Source: Pluralibacter sp. UBA7423
GTDB taxonomy: Bacteria; Pseudomonadota; Gammaproteobacteria; Enterobacterales; Enterobacteriaceae
Length of the DNA stretch: 64,000 nucleotides
Assembly (NCBI GenBank): GCA_002470465.1
Contig: DKMD01000037.1
Coordinates: forward strand, 1 to 64,000
Reading direction: 5' to 3'
The notes beneath the pieces were generated by a model. The model ran no database searches. It was not told the origin of the DNA and saw only the letters and a program-made list of their open reading frames with translations. Positions within the stretch are counted from its first letter, which is position 1. Every line of letters begins with the position of its first letter. The position numbers and the translations under genes were made by a program. Positions 31,408 through 40,831 of this stretch are shown here, in pieces.

Positions 31408-32811
31408 ATGGCAAGTATCTCTACACTGGGAATCGGTTCGGGTCTTGATTTGAGCACCATCCTGGATAACCTGGAAACGGCTGAAAAAGCGGGTCTGAAG
31501 CCTATTTCAACTCAGCAATCTTCCTACACCGCCAAGCTGAGCGCCTACGGCACGCTAAAAAGTGCACTGGTCGCATTCCAGACGGCCAATACCGCCTTAA
31601 ACAAAGCAGGTCTGTTTACCGCCACCAGCGCCAACAGTAGCTCTTCAGCATTCAGCGCCACCACCACCGGTAACGCCGTGGCGGGAAAATACACGATTAG
31701 CGTCTCCCAATTGGCACAGGCGCAAACGCTGACCTCCAAAACCGCGCAGGCCGACAGCAAAACCGCGATCGCAAGTAGCGACAGCACCATTACCATTCAG
31801 CAGGGCGGCGGTAAAAAACCGGTCACGATTGATATCAGCGCCGCAAACTCCTCCCTGAGCGGCATTCGCGATGCGATTAACAAAGCCGATGCGGGCGTCA
31901 GCGCCAGTATTATTAACGTCGGGAACGGCCAGTATCGCCTTTCGGTCACCTCGAACGACACAGGCTCTGACAATGCGATGACCATCGCCGTCAGCGGTGA
32001 CAGCGCCCTGCAAAGCTTTATGGGTTATGACGCCTCCGGCAACGGCGGCATGCAGGAGAGCGTGACGGCGCAAAACGCCAAACTCAAAGTCAACAATATC
32101 GACATTGAGAACAGTAGTAATACCATCAGCGACGCGCTGGAAGACATTACTCTGAACCTGAACGACACCACCACAGGTAATCAGACGTTAACCATCACCA
32201 AAGACAACTCACAGTCTGAAACAGCGATTACCACTTGGGTCAATGCCTATAACTCGTTGCAGGATACTTTCGCCTCACTCACCAAGTACACCGCGGTGGA
32301 TGCAGGTACCGATTCGCAGGATACCACCAACGGCGCTCTGCTCGGCGATAGCACCCTGCGCACCATTCAGACCCAGCTGAAAAGTATGCTGACAAGCTCC
32401 GGCAGTTCGACCCTGAAAACGCTTTCCCAGATTGGTATCACCTCCGACGCCAGCACCGGCAAGCTGAGTATCGACAGCACCAAGCTGGAAACTGCACTGA
32501 AAACCGGTTCTTCGAACATCAAAGACCTGTTTATGGGGGACGGAAAAGCCACCGGCATCACCACCACCATGGACAAGAGTCTGACCAGCTGGCTCTCCAG
32601 CACCGGGATCGTCCAGGCGGCCACCGACGGCGTGAGCAAAACCTTAAAAAATCTGACCGACCAGTACAACGCCGCCAGCGACCGCATTGATACGCTGATG
32701 GCACGTTACAAAGCCCAGTTCACCCAGTTGGACGTAATGATGAGTTCGCTGAACTCCACCAGCAGCTATCTGACTCAGCAGTTCGAATCGTCTTCCAGCA
32801 GCAAAAGCTAA
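31408..32811 (+). CDS. fliD: Flagellar filament cap FliD
   Basis: FliD (HAP2) forms the cap at the filament tip and folds incoming flagellin into place. The 467-aa protein has the family N-terminus (ISTLGIGSGLDLSTILDNLE) and C-terminal coiled coil (RYKAQFTQLDVMMSSLNSTS). The region between is variable and rich in Ser and Thr. It is first of fliDST and divergent from fliC. Confidence 0.97.
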   Translation: MASISTLGIGSGLDLSTILDNLETAEKAGLKPISTQQSSYTAKLSAYGTLKSALVAFQTANTALNKAGLFTATSANSSSSAFSATTTGNAVAGKYTISVSQLAQAQTLTSKTAQADSKTAIASSDSTITIQQGGGKKPVTIDISAANSSLSGIRDAINKADAGVSASIINVGNGQYRLSVTSNDTGSDNAMTIAVSGDSALQSFMGYDASGNGGMQESVTAQNAKLKVNNIDIENSSNTISDALEDITLNLNDTTTGNQTLTITKDNSQSETAITTWVNAYNSLQDTFASLTKYTAVDAGTDSQDTTNGALLGDSTLRTIQTQLKSMLTSSGSSTLKTLSQIGITSDASTGKLSIDSTKLETALKTGSSNIKDLFMGDGKATGITTTMDKSLTSWLSSTGIVQAATDGVSKTLKNLTDQYNAASDRIDTLMARYKAQFTQLDVMMSSLNSTSSYLTQQFESSSSSKS

Positions 32812-32833
32812 TTAATCAAGCTCAGGAGCTAAC

Positions 32834-33244
32834 ATGTACGGCGCAAAAGGCACGCAGGCCTACGCAAAAATCGGAGTCGAAAGCGCGGTGATGAGCGCCA
32901 GCCAGCAGCAGCTGGTGATCATGCTGTTTGATGGCGCCCTCAGCGCACTGGTGCGCGCACGCCTGTTTATGCAGGATAACAACCTGGAGGGGAAAGGCCT
33001 CTCCCTCTCGAAAGCCATCAACATCATCGAAAACGGTCTGAAAGTGGGCCTCGATGAAGAGAGCGAAGATGAGCTCACGCAAAATCTGATCGCGCTGTAC
33101 GCCTACATGGTAAGGCGTCTCCTGCAGGCGAACCTGCGCAATGACGTTTCCGCTATCGAAGAGGTGGAAACGCTGCTGCGCGAGATCGCCGATGCCTGGA
33201 GGGACGTTGCCACCTCGACCAACCTGATTCAGGACGCCGTCTAA
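32834..33244 (+). CDS. fliS: Flagellin export chaperone FliS
   Basis: FliS binds the C-terminal D0 region of flagellin in the cytoplasm, preventing early assembly and guiding it to export. The 136-aa all-helical protein starts [19 protein letters not shown] and matches the family throughout. Its stop overlaps the fliT start by one base (TAATG). Confidence 0.97.
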   Translation: MYGAKGTQAYAKIGVESAVMSASQQQLVIMLFDGALSALVRARLFMQDNNLEGKGLSLSKAINIIENGLKVGLDEESEDELTQNLIALYAYMVRRLLQANLRNDVSAIEEVETLLREIADAWRDVATSTNLIQDAV

Positions 33245-33621
33245 TGAGTACTGCACCGCACCTGTATAGCCTGTACCAGCAGCTGCTTGAGCAAAGCCTT
33301 GCCATGCTGCGCCTTGCCAGCGAAGGACAATGGGATGAGTTGATCGCCTGTGAAATGGAGTACGTCAGCGCGGTGCAAAAACTGGCAGAGGTGACGCGTC
33401 AGTCGGAACCCTCGGGCGTGATGCAGGATCAGCTGCGTCCGGTTCTGCGGGCGATTCTGGAAAACGAGACGGAAGTGAAACGTCTTTTACAGGCCCGAAT
33501 GGACGAGCTGGCGAAGCTCGTCGGGCAGTCAACCATCCAGAAATCCGTCCTCACCACCTACGGCAAACAGGGCGGCCACGTTCTGGTTCCGCAGGAAACC
33601 CGCGATACCCCAACCAACTGA
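33244..33621 (+). CDS. fliT: FliD chaperone and FlhDC inhibitor FliT
   Basis: FliT is the export chaperone of FliD; when freed it binds FlhC and turns down class 2 transcription. The 125-aa helical protein starts with [19 protein letters not shown], like the family, and is last of fliDST. Its C-terminus is more divergent than the rest. Confidence 0.94.
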   Translation: MSTAPHLYSLYQQLLEQSLAMLRLASEGQWDELIACEMEYVSAVQKLAEVTRQSEPSGVMQDQLRPVLRAILENETEVKRLLQARMDELAKLVGQSTIQKSVLTTYGKQGGHVLVPQETRDTPTN

Positions 33622-33702
33622 TTCGCTGGCGCGCACCGCGCGCCAGGCGTTTTTCCGTTTCGTATTCCATACTTGAGTCTCCTTATCTGTCGGAGTCCGT
33701 GT

Positions 33703-35190
33703 ATGCGCAACCCCACCCTGTTGCAGTGTTTTCACTGGTATTACCCCGCTGGCGGTGAATTGTGGCGAGAGGTCGAAGCGCTTGCGCCCAATCTGAACGA
33801 AATCGGCGTCAATATGATCTGGCTGCCTCCGGCCTATAAAGGCGCATCGGGTGGTTATTCCGTCGGTTATGACAGCTACGATCTGTTCGATCTGGGCGAA
33901 TTTGATCAAAAAGGATCGGTTGCCACCAAATACGGCGATAAGGGCCAGCTGCTGGCTGCCCTGGATGCGCTGAAGAAAAACGATATCGCCGTGCTGCTCG
34001 ACGTGGTGGTGAACCACAAGATGGGTGCCGATGAGAAAGAGCACATTCGCGTACAGCGGGTCAACGAACAGGACCGCAACCAGATCGACGATGAGATCAT
34101 CGAATGCGAGGCCTGGACGAAATACACCTACCCGGTACGCAACGGCCACTATTCTCAGTTCGTCTGGGATTACAAATGCTTCAACGGCATCGACCACATC
34201 GAAAATCCCGATGAAAACGGCATCTTTAAGATCGTCAACGACTACACCGGCGAAGGCTGGAACGACCAGGTCGACGGCGAAATGGGCAACTTTGATTACC
34301 TGATGGGCGAGAATATCGACTTCCGTAACCATGCGGTCACCGAAGAGCTGAAATACTGGGCGCGCTGGGTGATGGAACAAACTCACTGCGACGGTTTCCG
34401 CCTGGATGCGGTGAAACATATTCCGGCCTGGTTCTACAAAGAGTGGATTGAGCACGTTCAGGAAGTGGCACCAAAACCGCTGTTTATCGTGGCGGAATAC
34501 TGGTCACACGAAGTCGATACGCTGCAAAACTACATCAATCAGGTCGATGGCCAGACGCTGCTGTTTGACGCCCCGCTACAGATGAAATTCCACGAGGCCT
34601 CGAGGCTTGGCCGCGACTACGACATGAGCCAAATATTCACCGGCACGCTGGTGGAAGCCGATCCGTTTCATGCCGTGACGCTGGTCGCTAATCACGACAC
34701 CCAGCCGCTACAGGCGCTGGAAGCGCCGGTCGAACCCTGGTTTAAGCCACTGGCCTATGCGCTGATTTTACTGCGTGAGAACGGCGTGCCATCGGTGTTT
34801 TATCCGGATTTGTTTGGCGCGGTCTATGAAGATACCGGCGGTGATGGCAACACCTACAAAATCGAGATGCCGGTCATCGAACAACTTCACGAGCTTATCG
34901 ATGCCCGACAGCGGTTTGCGCACGGCGTGCAAACGCTCTATTTCGATCACCCCAACTGCATCGCCTTCAGCCGCAGCGGCACCGACGAAGCGCCCGGCTG
35001 TGTGGTGGTACTCTCAAACGGCGACGACGGTGAGAAGACGCTCACGCTCGGTGAAAACTACGGCCAGAAGCGCTGGAAAGATTTTCTCAATAATCGCGAG
35101 GAAATTGTTGAAACAGACGACGATGGCAAAGGCGTCTTTACCTGTAAAGGCGGCAGCGTCAGCGTGTGGGTGATGGAGGATGTTCTGTAG
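33703..35190 (+). CDS. amyA: Cytoplasmic alpha-amylase AmyA
   Basis: GH13 alpha-amylase that hydrolyses maltodextrins and glycogen-type glucans in the cytoplasm; there is no signal peptide. The 495-aa protein carries the catalytic triad in [10 protein letters not shown] (nucleophile D235), FIVAEYW (acid/base E265) and LVANHDTQ (D332), and the [10 protein letters not shown] region for calcium and substrate. ATG 33703 ([13 protein letters not shown]) gives the E. coli length. It lies directly after fliDST, as in E. coli. Confidence 0.97.
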   Translation: MRNPTLLQCFHWYYPAGGELWREVEALAPNLNEIGVNMIWLPPAYKGASGGYSVGYDSYDLFDLGEFDQKGSVATKYGDKGQLLAALDALKKNDIAVLLDVVVNHKMGADEKEHIRVQRVNEQDRNQIDDEIIECEAWTKYTYPVRNGHYSQFVWDYKCFNGIDHIENPDENGIFKIVNDYTGEGWNDQVDGEMGNFDYLMGENIDFRNHAVTEELKYWARWVMEQTHCDGFRLDAVKHIPAWFYKEWIEHVQEVAPKPLFIVAEYWSHEVDTLQNYINQVDGQTLLFDAPLQMKFHEASRLGRDYDMSQIFTGTLVEADPFHAVTLVANHDTQPLQALEAPVEPWFKPLAYALILLRENGVPSVFYPDLFGAVYEDTGGDGNTYKIEMPVIEQLHELIDARQRFAHGVQTLYFDHPNCIAFSRSGTDEAPGCVVVLSNGDDGEKTLTLGENYGQKRWKDFLNNREEIVETDDDGKGVFTCKGGSVSVWVMEDVL

Positions 35191-35224
35191 GGCTGTTTGT
35201 CACGAACCGCATTGAGTGGTGAAA

Positions 35225-35316
35225 TGCCCGGTGGCGCTGCGCTGACCGGGCCTACGATTTCGCACCGTTTTTTATGTCCGGTTGTAGGCCCGGTAAGGCA
35301 TAGCCGCCACCGGGCA
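35225..35316. repeat. REP-like palindromic element
   Basis: The outer arms TGCCCGGTGGCGCT and AGCCGCCACCGGGCA, with inner GGGCCTACG / TGTAGGCCC, form a 92-nt bipartite palindrome between convergent amyA and yedD. It is the clearest copy of the family in this window. Confidence 0.85.
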
Positions 35317-35336
35317 ATCGCAAACGGGCACATTTT

Positions 35337-35750
35337 TTAAGGCAATGGCGAAAGCAAAGGATTCTTCTGCAGATAGTCTGCACATTCCTGCGTCGGACGG
35401 TCGACACGTTTTAGCGTCATGCGATCGTAGTCAAGACGATCGCCGTCGCGCTCGATGGCGTAAACATCTTTCTTGCCAGTGACGTTATACACGTCGTCGC
35501 TACGCAGCATCAGTTTACCCGGCAGCGCAATCACGCGCTGCCACTGGCGACAGTCCAGCGTATCGCCGTCTTTGGTCACCACAAGCGTGGCAATGGCTTC
35601 CGGACTGACCATCGCGCTTTGCGGCCCTTCCGACTGCCAGTAACCCGCAAGGCCTGCCGGCGCAGGCGCTTTAACCACATCGTTGTAATTATCAACCTGA
35701 ACACATCCGCTCAGCGCCAGCATTGCGCCGAAAATTGCAATTTTTTTCAT
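35337..35750 (-). CDS. yedD: YedD family lipoprotein
   Basis: A 137-aa predicted lipoprotein with signal MKKIAIFGAMLALSGC and lipidation at C16. It matches E. coli YedD (SPEAIATLVVTKDGDTLDCRQWQRVIALPGK). It is probably envelope-located and of unknown function. ATG 35750 is preferred over the adjacent upstream GTG. Confidence 0.93.
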   Translation of the reverse strand: MKKIAIFGAMLALSGCVQVDNYNDVVKAPAPAGLAGYWQSEGPQSAMVSPEAIATLVVTKDGDTLDCRQWQRVIALPGKLMLRSDDVYNVTGKKDVYAIERDGDRLDYDRMTLKRVDRPTQECADYLQKNPLLSPLP

Positions 35751-35811
35751 CACTCATCCTGCAAACCGTGAAAAAAATATTGTGGCATTAAAGCGTTAAC
35801 GCTTCCAGCCT

Positions 35812-36255
35812 TTACTTCTGCGGGATAATCGAGATATGGCCGTTGCTCTCGAGGATGGCAAACTTGATCTCCGCAAGCTCCGTCAGCCCCTGATTGTTGC
35901 GGGCCGATACCATAATATCCTCCTCGGAGATATCGGCCATTTTCATTTTTTTGCGCATCAATACGCCATTTTCCACCAGCACCACCGCCGTTCCGTCAAT
36001 CATCTCCTCCGCGCCGGGCAGGTATTTTTTGATTTTGCCAAACAGCATATCCATTACGATGAGGGTAATGATGCACAGTGCAGCCCCGGTGACGGAAAAA
36101 TCATTGCCGAGCAGCCCCTGCTGCGTCGCCTCGCTGATGATCAGCAGCAGAATCAAATCAAACGAGGTCATCTGCAACAGCGCCCGACGCCCGGCAATTT
36201 TGAAGACGACCACCAGAATCAGGTAAATCGCGACGGCACGAAGGATCATATCCAT
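35812..36255 (-). CDS. DUF421 (YetF-type) membrane protein
   Basis: A 147-aa inner-membrane protein with three hydrophobic segments in the first 75 residues, the family motif GRRALLQMTSFDLIL and a cytoplasmic C-terminal domain (about 80-147). DUF421 proteins (YetF, YcaP, YdfR/S) have no established function. ATG 36255 is the likely start. It begins 9 nt after the 36265-36777 gene, so the two form an operon. Confidence 0.85.
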   Translation of the reverse strand: MDMILRAVAIYLILVVVFKIAGRRALLQMTSFDLILLLIISEATQQGLLGNDFSVTGAALCIITLIVMDMLFGKIKKYLPGAEEMIDGTAVVLVENGVLMRKKMKMADISEEDIMVSARNNQGLTELAEIKFAILESNGHISIIPQK

Positions 36256-36264
36256 ATACAAATC

Positions 36265-36777
36265 CTAAGGATAAATATACTGGGTCAAAGTGACAGCGGG
36301 CTGCTGGTTAGCCCTCAGCGTGGAGACGACCTTACCGGAATGCCGGGGTTGCACGCTAAGCCAAAGCGTATGCAAGCCCCCTTCCGGCTGGTCATGAAAC
36401 TCGAGCGTCATATCGCCGTTATGGCTGCTGAATCGCCACGGCTGCGGGTAGAGGGCTTCGATTTCAAACATATCCATAAACTGCCCGCCGAGCGTCACGG
36501 TATAGCTCTCTCCCGGCGGCGCGTTGAGCGTGACTTTCAGATCCATATCGCTTTGGTTGCGACCAAAACGCTCGTAATCGACCTTCAGAGAGTGGTTGCT
36601 GTTTACCGCGCTGCCGTTGCTGAACATCCCTTTTGAAAACAGCCCGCAGAACCCGGCCAGCAGCACTAAAATCAGCAACACAAAACCGTACTGTCGTGCC
36701 GCATTTTCCACCCGTAGCCAGAAGGGGTGCTCTGCTACAGGCGCTGATGAAGACGATGAGGATTTACTGTCAGCCAT
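36265..36777 (-). CDS. Hypothetical single-pass membrane protein
   Basis: A 170-aa protein that I cannot assign to a family. It has a short Ser-rich cytoplasmic start (residues 4-11), one membrane helix (about 29-47) and a soluble beta-rich tail (about 60-170), probably periplasmic. The start ATG 36777 is chosen because the 62 residues upstream in frame read like non-coding DNA. It is the first gene of a two-gene operon with the DUF421 gene, so the two may work together in the membrane. Confidence 0.75.
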   Translation of the reverse strand: MADSKSSSSSSAPVAEHPFWLRVENAARQYGFVLLILVLLAGFCGLFSKGMFSNGSAVNSNHSLKVDYERFGRNQSDMDLKVTLNAPPGESYTVTLGGQFMDMFEIEALYPQPWRFSSHNGDMTLEFHDQPEGGLHTLWLSVQPRHSGKVVSTLRANQQPAVTLTQYIYP

Positions 36778-36915
36778 AATGACCCCGACGCGTGAGCGAA
36801 CCGTAGAGGAAAGTATGGTCGCTTCCGGGCAGACCGTAAGTGACTGATGAAAAAATAGTGACAGGAAGTTATAGAGATATATCCCAACCAGCCCGGGCCG
36901 GGTTTCACATTTTAT

Positions 36916-36934
36916 TAAACCTGCATGCCCATCA
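36916..36934. repeat. Left att-like direct repeat (displaced fliE tail)
   Basis: This 19-bp sequence matches 38630-38648 at 18 of 19 positions in the same orientation. Read on the minus strand it encodes the last residues of FliE (MGMQV followed by a TAA stop), about 1.7 kb from the fliE gene. It is probably the original fliE end, cut off when an element integrated. Confidence 0.8.
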
Positions 36935-37309
36935 TATGAGCATACATTTTTCATAATCGACAAAGATCGTCTCAGAGCACACCAAATAACAGATGATTAG
37001 CGTCGTTGAAAACATCAGTCGTCTAAGTTCACCTTAGATCGAGTGCTGTTTTATGCCTCCCCCATGTCCCATCATCGAAGCTTTACGAGCGCGTTTCCAA
37101 AGTTACTATCCCCTATATTTTCTCCTTCCGCCGTTCCCGGCGGGAATCTCAGCAAACCATGACATCAGGACGATGAAACAGAAAACCTATCACTACCTTC
37201 AGTTCCAGGCTGAGGGTAGTGATGTCGTTACTTCCGCAGTCAGCGAGGTTTATTGCTTAGTAAAAGAAGATGTAGTCTTACCTGATAAACCTTGAATTGC
37301 CGTCAACGC

Positions 37310-37609
37310 CTAAAATCGAAAAGGTAGCATTGCGCGGATTTCACTAAACCAATGGTTGACTGCGGGGATTTCCTCCAGGAGCCAGAAACCTAACACAATC
37401 ATCACAATACCCATTACCAGATGAAAAATAATGCTGAACCAGAATTCAATAGGTTTGTCATCTTTATGAATGTACTCCTTTCGGCTCGTTCCTTTGAATG
37501 TTTTGGTATAAACGCCACGACGACAGTAGATAAATGATTGAGCCAAGGAGATTGGACCAACCAAAAAAGCTGCGCATACGGTGAACCAATATTGAAAACC
37601 CATCGCCAT
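37310..37609 (-). CDS. Unknown small membrane protein in the fliE island
   Basis: A 99-aa protein with two predicted membrane helices (about 7-27 and 55-79) joined by a basic loop (YTKTFKGTSRKEYIHKDDKP). I recognise no family. The start ATG 37609 has no strong ribosome binding site. It lies inside the prophage scar, with no shared operon. Small two-helix proteins on such elements are sometimes immunity or exclusion proteins, but nothing here proves that. Confidence 0.5.
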   Translation of the reverse strand: MAMGFQYWFTVCAAFLVGPISLAQSFIYCRRGVYTKTFKGTSRKEYIHKDDKPIEFWFSIIFHLVMGIVMIVLGFWLLEEIPAVNHWFSEIRAMLPFRF

Positions 37610-37845
37610 TCAATCCATTTAATGATTTTTCCCATTATTGCACAGGTAGTTCAGATTCCGCTCAGGATGGCATAAGCATCCGCTACTCACTCGAACGTGT
37701 CGGCATAGTGGTTAAACCTGGACGGCATCAGCAAACGTTCGTGGATGTATCTACCTTCACCGCGGCTGTGAGCGCACCTACACCAAAGTCCTTCTGATGG
37801 AAGAATATTTGAATGGTCGCAGCGACGGATTTAAACACTGAATGG

Positions 37846-38196
37846 TTATTTGTTTGGTCCGTGCGGAGCAAGACGGAATTCCAACTGATAAAGTTTTCCA
37901 TCCGGAGCTTTAAAGTCGACGTCAAAAGAGCCCGGCGGGTTAAACGGATCTGGAACGTTTCTCGCTATACACGTTGACCGCCAGGCTATATGGCCGTTTT
38001 TTCCCAAGCCAAGTGAGCGTGACTTCCACCAGTCGTACCATGACTGGTCTGTTGGCTGGTCACTGCCCTTCTCTCTTACGAACCAATGATTCCGCTTCGA
38101 TCTCTTTCCCATTTCACGAGTGGAGTACATCGGGGATGGAAGCTTTTTGTCTATCAGCATCTGACGTGCCTGATTATGCATTAACGAGAAATGCAT
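37846..38196 (-). CDS. Unknown soluble protein in the fliE island
   Basis: A 116-aa protein rich in Lys, Arg and Trp, with no membrane segment or signal peptide and no family that I recognise. The C-terminal half (DVDFKAPDGKLYQLEFRLAP) reads like a beta-rich domain. ATG 38196 is the likely start; a GTG at 38211 is also in frame. It lies 236 nt upstream of the 99-aa membrane protein gene on the same strand. It may be phage cargo, or a fragment of a longer gene. Confidence 0.45.
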   Translation of the reverse strand: MHFSLMHNQARQMLIDKKLPSPMYSTREMGKRSKRNHWFVREKGSDQPTDQSWYDWWKSRSLGLGKNGHIAWRSTCIARNVPDPFNPPGSFDVDFKAPDGKLYQLEFRLAPHGPNK

Positions 38197-38233
38197 TTTG
38201 GTCACTCTCACGCCTGTTAATCAAGGAAAAATC

Positions 38234-38602
38234 ATGAGCGAGTTTGCGCTTATTGAAATCAAGCCGGAACCTGCTCCAATGCTTTACATCACAAATGGCC
38301 TTGACGTTTACCTTGAGCAAATCTGTCAGACAGATCGGGCTGGTGTCCGCAAGGCGGCACCATCAATTACATCCGCGAGACGCTACCAGTCCCGAAATAC
38401 GGATGCATGCTGGTCGTTGGCTGCCGGTGCTAACCCGAACTTCATCGCGAAGCAAATGGGCCACACCGACGCGCAAATGGTTTACCGGGTGTACGGATCC
38501 TGGATGGCTGAAAATAACCAGGACCAGGTACTCATCCTCAACCAGAAATTGAGTGAGTTTGCCCCATCCATGCCCCACGCAGTGGGATCAGATGGATATT
38601 AA
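38234..38602 (+). pseudogene. Chimeric phage remnant: phage gene start fused to integrase C-terminus
   Basis: The 122-aa reading frame begins MSEFALIEIKPEPAPMLY, like a small conserved gene of the lambdoid early left region. From about residue 56 it becomes a tyrosine-recombinase C-terminus: RNTDACWSLAAGANPNFIAKQ, then MGHTDAQMVYRVYGSWM, which contains the nucleophile tyrosine region. The usual HxxR box reads YQSR, so a catalytic histidine is lost, and the N-terminal core-binding and most catalytic parts are gone. An internal deletion between the two genes explains the fusion. It cannot be an active integrase. Confidence 0.8.
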
Positions 38603-38628
38603 TTATAAATATCATTAGGTTATCTAAC

Positions 38629-38940
38629 CTAAACCTGCATCCCCATCACTTCCTGGTAAGCCGACACCAGTTTGTTACGCACCTGAATGCCCATCTGCAA
38701 AGAAACAGACGATTTTTGCAGGTCGGTCATCACATCGTTCAATGCCACGCCCGGCTCGCCTAAGGCAAATTTCTCCGCCTGCGCTTTGGCACTGTTTTGC
38801 GTTTCGCTGATGCGGTCCAGCGCGGCGTTGAGCTGCCCGGCGAAGCTGATAGTTGGCTGTTCTTCCACCTGCTGATTGCGGGCGACGCTGGCAGCAGCCT
38901 GCATTTGCGTCAGAACCCCTTCGATGCCTGTAATGGCCAT
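38629..38940 (-). CDS. fliE: Flagellar hook-basal body protein FliE
   Basis: FliE joins the MS ring to the rod and is the first substrate of the export apparatus. The 103-aa protein ends [11 protein letters not shown] as usual. It is a single gene divergent from fliF. Its last six codons and stop lie inside the 19-bp repeat that also occurs at 36916, so the 3' end is probably supplied by an integrated element without changing the protein. Confidence 0.96.
   Translation of the reverse strand: MAITGIEGVLTQMQAAASVARNQQVEEQPTISFAGQLNAALDRISETQNSAKAQAEKFALGEPGVALNDVMTDLQKSSVSLQMGIQVRNKLVSAYQEVMGMQV
38630..38648. repeat. Right att-like direct repeat inside fliE
   Basis: The sequence covers the fliE stop and last codons and matches 36916-36934 at 18 of 19 positions. 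The integrase fragment ends 27 nt to its left, the usual geometry of an integrase next to its attachment site. Confidence 0.8.
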
Positions 38941-39154
38941 TTTGATCCCCTGGTTGATGTCATGGGTGATGAGATTATCAGTTTGTCAATGAGATAAAGG
39001 CGCTAATTAACGTTAAAAAACCCGACTATTTGAGCGATGGAAAATTCGCGGAGGGCAAATAATGGCATCAGTACCCCTTTGCCTTTGCCGACCGGGAGTC
39101 AGCCTTGCTTTTGTACACGTTTAACGCCATCGACCTGGATTTACGAGGTGCGCA
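38941..39154. promoter_or_regulatory. Divergent fliE / fliF promoter region
   Basis: A 214-nt AT-rich gap between fliE (minus) and the fliFGHIJK operon (plus). By position it should hold class 2 promoters and an FlhDC site serving both directions. I did not identify the boxes individually. Confidence 0.6.
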
Positions 39155-40831
39155 ATGAGCGCGACCGCGGCCACGCCACAATCTAAAATGCCAGAGTGGG
39201 TCGCTCGCCTGCGCGCTAACCCGAAAATTCCTCTTATGGTTGCCAGCGCTGCCGCAGTGGCAATCATCGTTGCGCTGGTGCTGTGGGCAAAGCAGCCTGA
39301 CTACCGGACGCTGTTCAGCAATCTGACCGATCAGGACGGCGGCGCCATCGTCACTCAGCTCCAGCAGATGAACATTCCCTATCGCTTTGCCGACAGCGGC
39401 GGCGCGATCGAAGTGCCTGCTGACAAAGTCCACGAGCTACGCTTGCGTCTGGCGCAGGCCGGGCTGCCGAAGGGCGGTGCGGTCGGCTTTGAGCTGCTGG
39501 ATCAGGAAAAATTCGGCATCAGCCAGTTCAGCGAGCAGGTGAACTACCAGCGTGCGCTGGAAGGCGAACTGGCCCGCACTATTGAAACCCTCGGTCCGGT
39601 GAAAAGCGCCCGCGTGCATCTCGCGATGCCAAAACCATCGCTGTTCGTGCGTGAGCAAAAACTCCCTTCTGCCTCCGTGACCCTGAACCTTGAGCCTGGC
39701 CGCGCGCTGGACGAAGGTCAAATCGCGGCGGTGGTGCATTTGGTTTCCAGCGCCGTGGCAGGCCTGCCGCCGGGTAACGTGACCTTGGTCGATCAGGGTG
39801 GCCATCTGCTGACCCAGTCGCAGACCGGCGATCGTGACCTCAACGACGCGCAGCTGAAATACGCCTCCGATGTGGAAGGACGCGTGCAGCGTCGTATCGA
39901 ATCAATTCTGTCGCCGATTGTTGGCAACGGCAACGTCCATGCGCAGGTCACCGCCCAGATCAACTTCGACAATAAAGAACAGACCGAAGAGCAGTATCGC
40001 CCGAACGGCGATACCAGCCAGGCGGTAATGCGTTCGCGTCAGGTGAACGAAAGCGAGCAGGTTGGCAGCCCGAATCCGGGTGGCGTGCCGGGTGCGCTCT
40101 CCAACTCCCCTGCTCCGGCGCCGAATGCGCCAATCTCCACGCCACCGGCAAACCAGCAGGCAGGCGCGCAGGGGCAGCAGCGTACGACCAGCACCAATAA
40201 CCAGAGCGGGCCGCGCAATAGTTCCCGCAACGAAACCACTAACTACGAAGTCGACCGCACCATTCGCCACACCAAAATGAACGTCGGCGACATTCAGCGC
40301 CTGTCGGTAGCGGTAGTGGTGAACTACAAGAATCTGCCCGACGGTAAGCCGCTGCCGCTGACCGCCGATCAGATGAAGCAGATTGAAGATCTGACCCGCG
40401 AAGCGATGGGCTATAACACGACCCGTGGCGACACCCTGAACGTGGTCAACTCGCCGTTTACCGCGGGTGATGAAACCGGTGGCGAACTGCCGTTCTGGCA
40501 GCAGCAGTCGTTTATCGATCAGCTGATGTCCGCCGGACGCTGGCTGCTGATTGCCCTGGTGGCGTGGATCCTGTGGCGCAAAGCGGTTCGTCCGCAGCTG
40601 CTGCGCCGCGAAGAGGAAGCCAAAGCCGCGCGCGAAGAAGCGAAGGTCGAGCGTGAAATCGCCGAGGCCGTGCAGGTTAACCTCAGCAAAGATGAACAGC
40701 AGCAGAGCCGTCGCGCCAACCAGCGCCTGAGTGCCGAAGTGATGAGTCAGCGTATTCGCGAAATGTCAGACAACGATCCGCGCGTCGTCGCGCTGGTCAT
40801 TCGCCAGTGGATGAGTAACGACCATGAGTAA
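39155..40831 (+). CDS. fliF: Flagellar MS-ring protein FliF
   Basis: FliF forms the MS ring in the inner membrane, the base on which the motor and export gate are built. The 558-aa protein has a helix near the N-terminus (about 27-45), the YscJ-like ring-building domain, a low-complexity Pro/Ala/Asn stretch (about 300-355), a second helix (about 457-475) and a C-terminal tail that binds FliG. It is the first gene of fliFGHIJK and overlaps fliG by 8 nt. Confidence 0.98.
   Translation: MSATAATPQSKMPEWVARLRANPKIPLMVASAAAVAIIVALVLWAKQPDYRTLFSNLTDQDGGAIVTQLQQMNIPYRFADSGGAIEVPADKVHELRLRLAQAGLPKGGAVGFELLDQEKFGISQFSEQVNYQRALEGELARTIETLGPVKSARVHLAMPKPSLFVREQKLPSASVTLNLEPGRALDEGQIAAVVHLVSSAVAGLPPGNVTLVDQGGHLLTQSQTGDRDLNDAQLKYASDVEGRVQRRIESILSPIVGNGNVHAQVTAQINFDNKEQTEEQYRPNGDTSQAVMRSRQVNESEQVGSPNPGGVPGALSNSPAPAPNAPISTPPANQQAGAQGQQRTTSTNNQSGPRNSSRNETTNYEVDRTIRHTKMNVGDIQRLSVAVVVNYKNLPDGKPLPLTADQMKQIEDLTREAMGYNTTRGDTLNVVNSPFTAGDETGGELPFWQQQSFIDQLMSAGRWLLIALVAWILWRKAVRPQLLRREEEAKAAREEAKVEREIAEAVQVNLSKDEQQQSRRANQRLSAEVMSQRIREMSDNDPRVVALVIRQWMSNDHE

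Larger units (their letters stand above)
36916..38648. mobile_element. Remnant prophage/integrative element at the fliE 3' end
   Basis: About 1.73 kb is bounded by the 19-bp direct repeat. It contains an integrase C-terminal fragment 27 nt from the fliE stop, the start of a second phage-type gene fused to it, and two unrecognised small minus-strand genes. The flagellar genes on the right and the yedD-side genes on the left are intact. The element has lost nearly everything needed for mobility. From memory, E. coli K-12 also has an integrase fragment (intG) next to fliE, so this looks like a recurrent integration site. Confidence 0.8.

Noticed and set aside
37173..37295. Possible 40-aa plus-strand peptide in the prophage scar (starts MKQKTYHYLQF)
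   Set aside because: The composition is protein-like, but the only Shine-Dalgarno candidate is too close to the ATG and I recognise no homologue. Too short to claim.
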